A stretch of DNA of 33,634 bases from Pseudomonadota bacterium (GTDB taxonomy: Bacteria > Pseudomonadota > Gammaproteobacteria > Burkholderiales > UBA11063), in assembly GCA_003962985.1 (NCBI GenBank), contig RXKA01000197.1, positions 1 through 33,634 of the forward strand, read 5' to 3'. Shown in pieces: positions 7,531 through 16,446 of this stretch (position 1 is its first letter; every line of letters starts with the position of its first letter). The notes beneath the pieces were generated by a model. The model was not told the origin of the DNA. It saw nothing but the letters and a program-made list of their open reading frames with translations, and did no database searches. The translations under genes were made by a program, and so were the position numbers.

Positions 7531-8986
7531 TATTCTTTCCTGCTAGAGACATAATTAAACACCCAACAACTCCAATAGTATAAATATAATTCATGGGATA
7601 CCATAATTGTAAATGTGGTGTAGCTGAATGAATTAAACCGAGTGTGCTACACAATAAGAGAATCATAAATGAGCATGCAGCATGACGCCATAAACGATGC
7701 ATAATATAATACAAAGCAGTCGTCAAGACCAAACTAAATAAAATTGAACCTTTTGCTAAAATAAACATCCCTGCTATCTCTGGTAGCTGCATAAAATTAG
7801 CAATGTGATTTTGTAAGGCTAATAATTCAAGTTTATTATAAATTAACTCGGTTAAAATGGGGATAATACCAATTATCAATAAAATGTACTCTTCTTTTTT
7901 TAATGCCGTAAAACTAATCGCAGTACTATTTAAACCAATTAAAATTAATACTGGTAATGTTACCCAATTGGGAATTAATGCTACTAAAAATGCCGCACCA
8001 CCAGTTAGAGCAAGGAGTAAATAAGTTATCCCATTATATAATGAATAACGATGGTCGGCACCTTGTTGCTTCCATGAATAATGACCAAAAAATAACGCCA
8101 TTGCAAATGGATTGCCGATAAATGTGGAAGCACCACTAATTACACCACTAGCTATCACTGAGGTATAGGGGTTAAAATAATCTTTGCTTAAACGAGACTC
8201 TTCCAAAATCTGGACGGCACTAATGGCATCAATAATAGCAAAAGCAATAATTAATGGTAAGTACTCCAAACAATAATTAATTATTTCAGGAGTAAAACTA
8301 ATCATTAATAGATGTGGCAGGTGCACACCCCAATTTTGATTAAGCTGTTGAAAATTCCAGCTGAACTCTTTAGTCAATAAAGCAATGATTGTACCAATGA
8401 TTACACCTAGCATAATTAATGGTAACCGTGAATCATAACGCGCTATCGTTATTACCAAAATAATCAAAAATGGCAACAAACCTGATAATGGATGCTCAAA
8501 TAATACAGGCAAATTATTGACTGCCAACCACGTAAATGCAGAACCAGCTAAACCACTAAAAAGAGCTGAAGTTGGGATAAAACGTTGTAGTTTTAGTAAG
8601 ATTACACCACTTATGGTAAAAATAGTCGCATTAATTAAATTTGCTAATAACGCGACCTGATAGGCAAGCACTGGATCATGAGTTTTGGTTGCAATTGGTA
8701 ACATCAGCGCAAAAAGCCACACAAAAACACAACTGGCTTGTAAACCACTTGGTAGTGCCGTCACACACGCACCACCACGATTCATCCGATAAGCCTGAAA
8801 ATAATAAAAGAGGTTTAAGACAAAAATCCCACAGCATACCCCTGGGATAACTCGTTGTAAAACCATACCAACAGGCATATTAATAGTGGTTGTCAATACT
8901 GCAATACTGACTGCAATTTTAGCAAAACTATCAAAAAACACCCCAACCGTTGCATTTAGATTTGCTGTTACAAGATGTGACCGCAT
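7514..8986 (-). CDS. NCS2-like nucleobase permease family membrane protein
   Basis: This is an inner-membrane protein of 490 residues with some 12-14 hydrophobic segments across its whole length. Segments such as GFVDSF-like FDSFAKIAV near the N-terminus, GGACVTALPSGLQA and the paired FAIIDAISAVQILEESRL/SGVISGASTFIGNPFA recall xanthine/uracil permeases of the NCS2/AzgA type. The assignment rests on pattern rather than a strict signature. I choose ATG 8986 because GAGGGG stands 5 nt before it; the longer alternative begins with TTG at 8998, inside that ribosome site. The reductase gene overlaps its 3' end. The pair suggests uptake and reduction of a pyrimidine, purine or pterin-like compound, which is inference. 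Confidence 0.7.
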   Translation of the reverse strand: MRSHLVTANLNATVGVFFDSFAKIAVSIAVLTTTINMPVGMVLQRVIPGVCCGIFVLNLFYYFQAYRMNRGGACVTALPSGLQASCVFVWLFALMLPIATKTHDPVLAYQVALLANLINATIFTISGVILLKLQRFIPTSALFSGLAGSAFTWLAVNNLPVLFEHPLSGLLPFLIILVITIARYDSRLPLIMLGVIIGTIIALLTKEFSWNFQQLNQNWGVHLPHLLMISFTPEIINYCLEYLPLIIAFAIIDAISAVQILEESRLSKDYFNPYTSVIASGVISGASTFIGNPFAMALFFGHYSWKQQGADHRYSLYNGITYLLLALTGGAAFLVALIPNWVTLPVLILIGLNSTAISFTALKKEEYILLIIGIIPILTELIYNKLELLALQNHIANFMQLPEIAGMFILAKGSILFSLVLTTALYYIMHRLWRHAACSFMILLLCSTLGLIHSATPHLQLWYPMNYIYTIGVVGCLIMSLAGKNNAAKI

Positions 8987-9099
8987 TATACCCCTCAAAT
9001 AGTTGACTAAAAAACTAGATTATATCATATTACCTATTTTGAGCAATTGCACTTTATTAAATACATAGATTCTAATATCTACTTCTAGTTATACAATTT

Positions 9100-9489
9100 T
9101 TATGGTATTAATGGTGCAGATTTTCCCTCATCATTAATTGCTACATAAGTAAACACACCGTGGGTAACATGAGTAGTAGTCTTACTAATATAGTTATATG
9201 TCCAAATCTGAATTTGAATCTTCATTGATGTATTACCACGTTTAATTAATTTAGCATAACATGAAACTAAATCTCCAACATGAATAGGATTAATAAACGA
9301 CATACTATCTACTGAAACGGTAACCGAACGTCCTGTTGATGATAGTTTATTTGCAAGTACCGCACCACCCAAATCCATCTGAGATAGTACCCAACCACCA
9401 AAAATATCACCATTGGCATTAGTATCTGCAGGCATCGCTATTGTACGACTTACCAAATCATGATCTTCAATTTTATATTCATCAACCAT
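9100..9489 (-). CDS. yciA: YciA-type acyl-CoA thioesterase
   Basis: This cytosolic hotdog-fold enzyme hydrolyses short to long acyl-CoA thioesters to free acids and CoA. The 129-residue product carries the family signature RTIAMPADTNANGDIFGGW, with the catalytic Asp-Asn-Gly-Asp-Ile-Phe-Gly-Gly core around residues 22-33, and the QMDLGGAVLA helix. The C-terminal HGVFTYVAINDEGK strand also fits. The length is normal for YciA. The ATG at 9489 has GAGG upstream. It follows gyrA on the same strand but a good terminator lies between them, so it is probably only partly co-transcribed. Confidence 0.94.
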   Translation of the reverse strand: MVDEYKIEDHDLVSRTIAMPADTNANGDIFGGWVLSQMDLGGAVLANKLSSTGRSVTVSVDSMSFINPIHVGDLVSCYAKLIKRGNTSMKIQIQIWTYNYISKTTTHVTHGVFTYVAINDEGKSAPLIP

Positions 9490-9517
9490 TATTAACCTCT
9501 TCTCTAAAAAATGTAAA

Positions 9518-9544
9518 AAGACCTGTTACACAGGAACAGGTCTT
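9518..9544 (-). terminator. Terminator of gyrA
   Basis: Arms AAGACCTGTT and AACAGGTCTT flank a 7-nt loop. On the minus strand the hairpin is followed by TTTAC and lies 17 nt after the gyrA stop codon. Confidence 0.85.
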
Positions 9545-9561
9545 ATCTAAAAATCACGCGA

Positions 9562-12141
9562 TTAATTATCACTTTGTAAATCTTCGTCTTCAGTTTCAAT
9601 AACTTTTTCCAGATCAACTAGTTTTTCACCCTCACCAAGATCAATTAATTTAACCCCTTGAGCAGAACGACCAGTTTCACGGATGCTATTAACTTTAGTA
9701 CGAATTAAAACACCACCAGTAGTAATTAGCATAATTTCATCTTCATCAGCAACTAATTTAGCTGCAACTAGTTTACCATTACGCACTGATTCACCGATTG
9801 CTTTTACTCCCTGAGTGCCACGCGAAGCTAAACGATATTCTTCAACTGTAGTACGTTTACCATAACCATTTTCCGTTGCAGTCAGTACGTTAGCTTTAAT
9901 ATCATCAGTCGTAAGTAATGCAACAACTTTGCAATCTTTACCTAATTTAATTCCCTTAACGCCACGCGCTTGACGTCCCATTCCACGAACTTCATCCTCA
10001 TTAAAGCGTACAGCTTTGCCACCATCAGAGAACAACATAATTTCATGGTTACCATTAGTTAATGCAACGCCAGCTAATTTATCGTCGTCATCGAGATTAA
10101 TCGCAATAATTCCACGGCTATTTGGACGAGCAAATGCAGTTAAATCAGTTTTCTTAACAATACCTTGTTCTGTAACCATAAAAATAAATTGGTCTTCGCT
10201 AAATTCTTTAACTGGCAAGATATTGGTAATTTTCTCTCCATGTTGTAATGGCAGTAAATTCACGATTGGACGTCCACGTGTAGTACGGCTACCCTCTGGT
10301 AAGTTATAAACTTTTAACCAGTACATTCTACCTAATGTCGAAAAGCATAATACATAATCATGTGTATGCGCAATAAAAAGATTTTGGATAAAATCATCTT
10401 CTTTTGTCGACGCTGCTGTTTTACCACGTCCACCGCGTTTTTGAGTACGATATTCATCAACAGCTTGGGTTTTAACATAACCTTCTTTAGATAATGTCAC
10501 AACCATATCACGAGGTTTAATTAGATCTTCCATATCAATATCAGCTGAATCATATTCAATTTCTGAACGACGTTTATCACCAAACTGTTGTTTAACTGAC
10601 GTTAATTCTTCAGCGATAATCTGATTAACCCGCGCTGGATTGTGTAGAATATCAATCAAATCGATAATTAAGTCCAAGATTTCTTGATATTCTTTGGTAA
10701 TCCGCTCTTGCTCTAAACCAGTTAAGCGTTGTAATTGCATTTCCAAAATAGCTTGCGCTTGTGCATCAGATAAGAAATATAATCTATCATGCAAACCAAA
10801 TTGTGGCTCTAACCATTCTGGGCGCACTTCTGCAGCATCAACTCGTTCCATCATAGATAAAACTAAACTTGATTCCCAACCTTTACCCATCAAACGTGAT
10901 TTAGCTTCTTGACGAGTCATTGAAGTCTTGATAATCTCAATCATCTCATCAACATTTGCTAACGCAACCGCCAAACCTTCTAACGTATGACCGCGTTCTT
11001 TAGCTTTCTTCAATTCGAATAAAGTACGACGAGTTACTACTTCACGACGATGATAGATAAATTCTTCGATAATTGATTTCAAATTCAATAACCGTGGTTG
11101 ACCATTTACCAATGCCACCATGTTAATACCGAAGCTATCTTGCATCTGAGTTAATTTGTATAAGTTATTAAGAATCACACTCGCATTTTCACCACGGCGT
11201 AATTCAATCACCACCCGCATACCAGATTTATCTGATTCATCACGGATTTCACTAATACCTTCAACTAGTTTATCTTTGACTAATTCACCAATCCGTTCAC
11301 ATAATTTAGCTTTATTTACTTGATATGGTAATTCATCAATAATAATTGCTTGACGTTCTTTACCGATATCTTCAAAATGAGTACGAGCACGCATAATAAC
11401 GCGACCGCGTCCAGTACGATATCCCTGATGGATATCTTTAATACCGAAAATAATCCCAGCAGTTGGGAAATCTGGTGCAGGAATAATTTCAATTAATTCA
11501 TCCAGCGTAATTTGTGGATTAGCTAATAATGCCAAACAGCCATCCACCACTTCAGTCAGATTATGTGGTGGCATATTTGTTGCCATACCTACCGCAATCC
11601 CTGTGGTACCATTAATCAATAAATTTGGAATCCGCGTTGGCAATACCAGCGGTTCATGTTCTGATTCATCATAGTTAGGTCCAAAATTTACTGTTTCTTT
11701 ATCGATATCAGCAAGCATCTCGTGAGCAATTTTTGACATGCGAATTTCAGTATACCGCATTGCAGCTGGCGAATCACCATCGACCGAACCAAAGTTACCC
11801 TGTCCATCAACGAGCATATAACGTAATGAAAATGGTTGTGCCATACGAACGATAGTATCATACACAGCAATATCGCCATGTGGATGGTATTTACCAATTA
11901 CATCACCGACAATACGCGCTGATTTCTTATATGGTTTATTCCAATCGTTAGATAATTCATGCATCGCAAATAATACACGACGATGTACTGGCTTTAAGCC
12001 ATCACGCACATCAGGAAGAGCACGTCCGACGATTACACTCATTGCATAATCCAAATACGACTGCTTCATTTCCTCTTCAATATTGATATTAACAACATCT
12101 TTCGCAAATGATAGAGCTGGAATAGATTGATCCTTAGCCAT
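9562..12141 (-). CDS. gyrA: DNA gyrase subunit A, with Ile in place of the quinolone-site Ser
   Basis: This is the DNA-breaking subunit of the A2B2 type II topoisomerase that introduces negative supercoils. The 859 residues contain the winged-helix/tower domain with catalytic Tyr130 (AAMRYTE) and a C-terminal beta-pinwheel with the GyrA box QKRGGRG near residue 560, which separates it from ParC. The quinolone region reads [11 protein letters not shown]: residue 91 is Ile (ATT, 11869-11871) where sensitive proteins mostly have Ser, while Asp95 is kept. Substitution of this Ser is a classic route to fluoroquinolone resistance. Residues 91 and 95 match the gonococcal numbering exactly. The start at 12141 has AAAGG upstream. 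A long leader region (12142-12400) and a candidate RNA/attenuator precede it. Confidence 0.98.
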   Translation of the reverse strand: MAKDQSIPALSFAKDVVNINIEEEMKQSYLDYAMSVIVGRALPDVRDGLKPVHRRVLFAMHELSNDWNKPYKKSARIVGDVIGKYHPHGDIAVYDTIVRMAQPFSLRYMLVDGQGNFGSVDGDSPAAMRYTEIRMSKIAHEMLADIDKETVNFGPNYDESEHEPLVLPTRIPNLLINGTTGIAVGMATNMPPHNLTEVVDGCLALLANPQITLDELIEIIPAPDFPTAGIIFGIKDIHQGYRTGRGRVIMRARTHFEDIGKERQAIIIDELPYQVNKAKLCERIGELVKDKLVEGISEIRDESDKSGMRVVIELRRGENASVILNNLYKLTQMQDSFGINMVALVNGQPRLLNLKSIIEEFIYHRREVVTRRTLFELKKAKERGHTLEGLAVALANVDEMIEIIKTSMTRQEAKSRLMGKGWESSLVLSMMERVDAAEVRPEWLEPQFGLHDRLYFLSDAQAQAILEMQLQRLTGLEQERITKEYQEILDLIIDLIDILHNPARVNQIIAEELTSVKQQFGDKRRSEIEYDSADIDMEDLIKPRDMVVTLSKEGYVKTQAVDEYRTQKRGGRGKTAASTKEDDFIQNLFIAHTHDYVLCFSTLGRMYWLKVYNLPEGSRTTRGRPIVNLLPLQHGEKITNILPVKEFSEDQFIFMVTEQGIVKKTDLTAFARPNSRGIIAINLDDDDKLAGVALTNGNHEIMLFSDGGKAVRFNEDEVRGMGRQARGVKGIKLGKDCKVVALLTTDDIKANVLTATENGYGKRTTVEEYRLASRGTQGVKAIGESVRNGKLVAAKLVADEDEIMLITTGGVLIRTKVNSIRETGRSAQGVKLIDLGEGEKLVDLEKVIETEDEDLQSDN

Positions 12142-12400
12142 TATTAACCTTTATAAACTGAAAACAGCACGCTAACGTTAAATGTTTGTAGCTGCTGATA
12201 ATAAATAACTCCATATTTTATCACATTTTACCCTACTAAGATTACGAGAATCAATCACGCTAATCACATCGAACCGCAAGGAGTTATTGCAAACAAACAT
12301 GCAGATAAAAATAGCTCATAAAATAGAAAATTATTAGATAGATACTGCCAATTTCTACTAGAAACAAGCCGTATAACTCGACATACAAGATTATTAAGGC

Positions 12401-12436
12401 AAAAAAAAGCCCTGATAAAGGTTTCCTTCATCAGGG
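12401..12436 (-). terminator. Strong intrinsic terminator with no gene before it
   Basis: CCCTGAT-AAGG and CCTT-ATCAGGG pair (one A/C mismatch, TTT loop). On the minus strand the stem is followed by C and eight Ts. No minus-strand protein gene precedes it. Confidence 0.8.
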
Positions 12437-12503
12437 TAAGGGACATAATTAGTGCAATCAGGATTACTTGGCTACCATGATTTATCTAAAAGATACTTTA
12501 CTA
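12401..12503 (-). ncRNA. Candidate ~100-nt small RNA or gyrA leader attenuator
   Basis: On the minus strand a good sigma-70 promoter (12510-12538) is followed about 70 nt after the likely start by a strong intrinsic terminator (12401-12436). No reading frame fits between them. The RNA would be about 100 nt, with a small ATCT/AGAT hairpin near its 5' end. Because gyrA lies downstream on the same strand (start 12141), the unit could be a free small RNA or an attenuated leader read through into gyrA. Sequence alone does not decide this. Confidence 0.45.
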
Positions 12504-12509
12504 CTTAAA

Positions 12510-12538
12510 AATATATTTTAGGAAAACCACTCTATCAA
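12510..12538 (-). promoter_or_regulatory. Predicted promoter of the candidate RNA upstream of gyrA
   Basis: On the minus strand TTGATA (12533-12538), a 17-bp spacer and TATATT (12510-12515) match sigma-70 hexamers closely. Transcription would start near 12503. Confidence 0.5.
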
Positions 12539-12623
12539 AACCAACCATATACCAAATAACAGACTGATACAAATTAATATATACAGCTTTATGTTTGAGT
12601 AATGGATTATAACAAATAAATTC

Positions 12624-12663
12624 ATAACTTTAATACTCCGATATTTCGGAGTATTAAAGTTAT
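12624..12663. repeat. Perfect 17-bp inverted repeat
   Basis: ATAACTTTAATACTCCG and its exact reverse complement flank a 6-nt loop (ATATTT). There is no T-run immediately after either arm. It could be a transcription end, an RNA stem or a protein-binding site; its role is unknown. Confidence 0.85.
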
Positions 12664-12847
12664 CGTTATTAATCCAAGTAAATTCAACTAATTACTCGGC
12701 TAGACCAAACCACATTAACACACTGAGCTATAACCAATTATAATAGCATCGTGCATAAATCTCCCACTTAATCACTAAAATATTATATAATATACTACTA
12801 TTAAATAATTTGACAAAACAGGAAAAAATACAACATAAATAACATAT

Positions 12848-13648
12848 ATGAGCAAAAAACCCAAAATTCTCAGACCACATGAATTTACAGAGCAAGATAA
12901 AAAATATTTATTACATCTTAAAAACTCTATAAATCAACTCACTTCATTCTCTAATTTGATTATGGGTATCAAAGATGTTGATTCTATTCATCTTCATTCA
13001 TCGCCTGAGTATGCCAAAATCGTGGGTTTAGGTAATAGCAATGATATCATTGGGCGCTCTGATTTTGATATGCCTTGCGATGGGACTGCGCAGTTTGCTC
13101 AACAATATATCACTGAAGATCGTTCAATTATTGAAAGTGCAAATATCAGTACGTCACTGACCACGCTCAACATCCACAACTATGCTGATGGTCTAAAAAC
13201 ACGTGTTTTTGAGAAGAAAGCTATCTATAATCCTGAAAGTAATGCAATACTAGGCATCTTCTATTCAGGCAATAGCGTTGAGGTTAGTGAGTTCTTAAAC
13301 ATAATACCTAATTACCATTTAAAATTTGGTGAAATCGACAGCTTAACAGTTACCTCGAGAAATAAACTCCCATTAAATAGCTATGAAGAAGAAATCTGTT
13401 ACCTCCTAATTATGAATTGGGAATTAAAACAAATTGCTCAATTCATGAACACTTACCGCCCAACTAAGATAGTAAGGACATCTGATACCATTCGCAAGAA
13501 AAAAGATTACATCTGCAATAAACTAGATGTGATACCCAATTCGATACCAAATTTGGTAGAATTCCTCATTGGAATTGGCTTTCATAAAACCATTCCAGAA
13601 TCATTCTTTGCACGAATTATTGGTTCAAAAATTATCCGTCAACGCTAG
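12848..13648 (+). CDS. PAS-domain regulator with a LuxR-like helix-turn-helix
   Basis: The protein has 266 residues. A PAS-like sensor region at about residues 30-150 (SSPEYAKIVGLGNSNDIIGRSDFDMPC, then VFEKKAIYNPESNAILGIFYSG) is followed by a C-terminal LuxR/GerE-type domain at about 180-235 (EEEICYLLIMNWELKQIAQFM, then SDTIRKKKDYICNKLDV). Between the two helices that contact DNA lies an extra stretch, NTYRPTKIVR, which is longer than in typical LuxR proteins. The ligand or signal is unknown and no histidine kinase is nearby. The start at 12848 has no clear ribosome site; only a distant AGGA was seen. It stands alone, with the next gene 109 nt away. It is one candidate for binding the 19-nt palindromes near 2450 and 4780, by architecture only. 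Confidence 0.75.
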   Translation: MSKKPKILRPHEFTEQDKKYLLHLKNSINQLTSFSNLIMGIKDVDSIHLHSSPEYAKIVGLGNSNDIIGRSDFDMPCDGTAQFAQQYITEDRSIIESANISTSLTTLNIHNYADGLKTRVFEKKAIYNPESNAILGIFYSGNSVEVSEFLNIIPNYHLKFGEIDSLTVTSRNKLPLNSYEEEICYLLIMNWELKQIAQFMNTYRPTKIVRTSDTIRKKKDYICNKLDVIPNSIPNLVEFLIGIGFHKTIPESFFARIIGSKIIRQR

Positions 13649-13757
13649 TTAGCATAATCTGCAGTCATGCCATCGCGATTAAGGTTACACAAAATCTCCA
13701 CTGCCACAATATAACTGTTAAAATTCTGGTAGCAAATAATTTTTATAGAGTTTATAA

Positions 13758-15425
13758 ATGCAAAAATACATCACAAATATTGATCGTTTGTTAAAACAGC
13801 TGATTATATTAGCGATACTTGCCAATGCAGTTGGCTTAATTTTTCCGCTAACTAGTATTAGTTTTGGTCCATGGTATGGTTCAATCGCGAAATATATCGC
13901 CCTTAATAATAATTGGTCTGACTTATACCTAAGTAGTCATGATTGGTTAGATAAGCCACATTTTCCATTTTGGATTACCGCAGCATCATTTAAGATATTT
14001 GGCATAAATTCATTTGCTTATATGATACCAGGGTTCTTATTTCATTTAATCGGCGCGGTCTATACATATAAATTAACTAATTATCTATATAACAATAAAA
14101 CAACATCTTTATTAGCAACACTGATTTATCTTACGGTATTCCACTTAATGATGTCATCAATTGATGTGCGTGCTGAGGCATATTTATTGGGACAGATTAT
14201 CCCAGCTACGTATTACTGGCTACAATATGACCGAAAATTCACATGGCAAGCGCTATTATTGGGCTCATTCTTTACTGGTCTAGGATTAATGACAAAAGGA
14301 ATATTTGTCATAATTACCATCGTAAGTGGTGTATTTGCACTTTGGATTTATGAAAAACGCCTGATTAATGTCATTAGCCCTAAATGGTGGTTGGCGCTTA
14401 CTCTTTCATTTGTATTTGCGACTCCTGAAGTAGTTGCCTTATACTTGCAATTTGATTTACATCCAGAAAAAATAATATTTGGTCACACTCATGTTTCTGG
14501 GGTACGTTGGTTCTTTATTGATAGTCAATTTGGTAGATTTTTTGGTTCTGGGTACATTCATAGTACCAATCCCCCACCATTACATCAATTATTTTTTGTT
14601 CATACTTTCTTATGGTCATTCCTGCCATGGACATTCGTTTATCCATATGCAGTTTATTCTTCAATACGCAACTTTAAAATACAGTCAACAGAAAATAAAC
14701 GCAACATAGTATTCTTACTTGGCTCATTTTGGATCTCGTTTGTTATGTTTAGTGTAACCACATTCCAAGTAGACCACTACACTAACATTATATTCCCATT
14801 TGCAGCAATTTTATGCGCAGGAATCCTGACACCGCTGCTAAATAAAAATCACCCAATTTTCAAGTTACAACAAAAACTAAGTATTTTTATTTTAGTGATT
14901 GTTGCAATAATCGTTGGTGCAGCATTTAAAGGCTTACCATTAGTTTTATTAGTTAGCTTTGAAATAGTTTTATTATTATCGCTAGTAAAAAATTGGGGAC
15001 AAATGCCATCGATAAAAGCTATAATGCTATCGGTGAGTGCTATTTGTTTGGTGATCGTTGTTTTTGAGGTACTAGGCGGAGTGATTTATCATCGCTATGA
15101 TGCGGCTTACTACGCAGCACAAACCACGAGTAAAAATCCACAGATTCCAGTTGTCGATTATAAATATGACTCGCGAACTTTAGAATTTTATGTACATAAT
15201 AAGTATAATTTAGCTCAACAAATTCAGGATATTCCGAATTACTCAGAGTTCTACGTTGTAACTGACAGTAAAAACTCAGCAGAAATATACCAAGCCTATC
15301 CACAGGCACAGTTAATAACAACGCTACATGGAAATACTCCTGAGAATGTTTTGCCAAATATAGTGAGTGCTGATAAGCTACAAGCTCATTTGGAATCATT
15401 TAGTGTAATTTATGTACGGAAATAA
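13758..15425 (+). CDS. GT39/ArnT-like membrane glycosyltransferase
   Basis: The 555-residue inner-membrane protein has about 11-13 hydrophobic segments. It fits the dolichyl/undecaprenyl-phosphate sugar transferases (GT39/GT83, ArnT-like), which move a sugar from a lipid carrier to lipid A, glycan or protein on the periplasmic side. The first loop carries the expected acidic region and LDKPHFPFW motif (about residues 70-78). DVRAEAYLLG and LMTKGIF follow. The C-terminal 100 residues form a periplasmic domain with VVDYKYDSRTLEFYV and an ending YVVTDSKNSAE. Acceptor and sugar cannot be inferred. Four nucleotides separate its stop from the dusA start, so the two genes are likely translated from one mRNA though their functions are unrelated. 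Confidence 0.85.
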   Translation: MQKYITNIDRLLKQLIILAILANAVGLIFPLTSISFGPWYGSIAKYIALNNNWSDLYLSSHDWLDKPHFPFWITAASFKIFGINSFAYMIPGFLFHLIGAVYTYKLTNYLYNNKTTSLLATLIYLTVFHLMMSSIDVRAEAYLLGQIIPATYYWLQYDRKFTWQALLLGSFFTGLGLMTKGIFVIITIVSGVFALWIYEKRLINVISPKWWLALTLSFVFATPEVVALYLQFDLHPEKIIFGHTHVSGVRWFFIDSQFGRFFGSGYIHSTNPPPLHQLFFVHTFLWSFLPWTFVYPYAVYSSIRNFKIQSTENKRNIVFLLGSFWISFVMFSVTTFQVDHYTNIIFPFAAILCAGILTPLLNKNHPIFKLQQKLSIFILVIVAIIVGAAFKGLPLVLLVSFEIVLLLSLVKNWGQMPSIKAIMLSVSAICLVIVVFEVLGGVIYHRYDAAYYAAQTTSKNPQIPVVDYKYDSRTLEFYVHNKYNLAQQIQDIPNYSEFYVVTDSKNSAEIYQAYPQAQLITTLHGNTPENVLPNIVSADKLQAHLESFSVIYVRK

Positions 15426-15429
15426 ATTG

Positions 15430-16392
15430 ATGACAAGAGAAATTATATCCGTAGCACCAATGTTGGACTGGACAGATCGTCATTACCGCTATTTCATGCG
15501 GCAAATTACTCAGCATACTACCTTATATACAGAGATGGTAGTTGCTGATGCTATAATTCATGGTGACCGTGATAAGCTTTTAGAATTTAATGATGCGGAA
15601 CACCCACTTGTTTTGCAATTGGGTGGTTCAGATCCACAGAAGTTAGCAATAGCAGGTAAAATAGCTCTTGAGTATGGATATAAAGAAATTAATCTTAATT
15701 GCGGTTGCCCATCTGACAAAGTTCAATCGGGTAGCTTTGGGGCATGTCTAATGCGTGAACCAGATTTAATTAATGATTGTATTAAGTCATTACAGGATAG
15801 CACAAGCTTACCAATTACAATAAAACATCGAATTGGATTGGATTACGATTATAACTATGATTATTTACATAATTTTGTAGATATAATTGGCAAAAGTGAT
15901 TGTAGCAAGTTCATCGTTCATGCTAGAAATGCTGTTTTACAAGGGTTAAGCCCAAAACAAAATCGCGAAATTCCTCCGCTCAAATATGATTATGTTTATC
16001 AATTAAAGAAGGATTTTCCACAATTAGAGATAATCATTAACGGTGGAATTACGACTCTTGATGAAATTACTGCGCATTTAATGAATGTTGACGGTGTTAT
16101 GCTTGGACGCGAGGCTTACTATAATCCATATTTATTTGCCAATTTTGATAAATTATTTTATCATTCACCGTCATTACCCAAAACACGGCTAGAGATAGCT
16201 CAAGCAATGATACCATACTTAGAACAAATCATAACTAATGGTGGCAGATTACATCATGCTACTCGTCATATGATAGGTTTATACCATGGGTGCCCACGAG
16301 CTAAACTATGGCGGCAAACTTTAACCACTCAAATAATCCGTAGTAATTCAATAGCAGACTATATTAAATTAGTTGAGCAAATGATTGAATAA
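15430..16392 (+). CDS. dusA: tRNA-dihydrouridine synthase A
   Basis: This FMN enzyme reduces uridine to dihydrouridine in the tRNA D-loop (U20/U20a in DusA). The 320-residue product has the N-terminal VAPMLDWTDRHYR motif, catalytic Cys93 in NLNCGCPSDKVQ, the DusA-type motifs FGACLM, HARNAVLQGLSPKQNREIPPL and NGGI, and the C-terminal GRLHHATRHMIGLYHGCPRAK typical of DusA rather than DusB or DusC. I place the start at 15430; an ATG at 15412 would overlap the upstream gene and lacks a ribosome site, whereas ACGGA precedes 15430. A terminator follows at once. Confidence 0.95.
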   Translation: MTREIISVAPMLDWTDRHYRYFMRQITQHTTLYTEMVVADAIIHGDRDKLLEFNDAEHPLVLQLGGSDPQKLAIAGKIALEYGYKEINLNCGCPSDKVQSGSFGACLMREPDLINDCIKSLQDSTSLPITIKHRIGLDYDYNYDYLHNFVDIIGKSDCSKFIVHARNAVLQGLSPKQNREIPPLKYDYVYQLKKDFPQLEIIINGGITTLDEITAHLMNVDGVMLGREAYYNPYLFANFDKLFYHSPSLPKTRLEIAQAMIPYLEQIITNGGRLHHATRHMIGLYHGCPRAKLWRQTLTTQIIRSNSIADYIKLVEQMIE

Positions 16393-16419
16393 AAAATGGC
16401 ATCTAATAGATGCCATTTT
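16393..16419. terminator. Terminator shared by dusA and the malic enzyme gene
   Basis: AAAATGGCATCT and AGATGCCATTTT form 12-bp arms. The hairpin directly abuts the dusA stop codon and lies 28 nt beyond the convergent malic enzyme gene. Confidence 0.85.
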
Positions 16420-16446
16420 CATAATTCACATGTAGTAATCAACTAA

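Larger units (their letters stand above)
12142..12847. other. Intergenic region upstream of gyrA
   Basis: This 706-bp gap separates gyrA (minus strand) from the PAS/LuxR-like gene (plus strand). It holds a weak candidate gyrA promoter (TTGATT, 18 bp, TAAAAT, about 12226-12255), a promoter-terminator unit on the minus strand (12401-12538), and a long perfect inverted repeat (12624-12663). No protein gene is supported. Confidence 0.55.

Noticed and set aside
12264..12446. An open frame of 60 codons upstream of gyrA
   Set aside because: It runs through the orphan terminator stem and has no family features.
13545..13558. TACCAAATTTGGTA, a perfect palindrome similar to the 19-nt operators
   Set aside because: It lies inside the coding region of the PAS/LuxR-like gene and lacks the outer TGTA/TACA ends and a -10 at 22 nt; likely a chance match.
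15040..15399. A 119-codon open frame antisense to the glycosyltransferase gene
   Set aside because: The sense-strand gene has a full family match and the antisense frame shows no motif or ribosome site.
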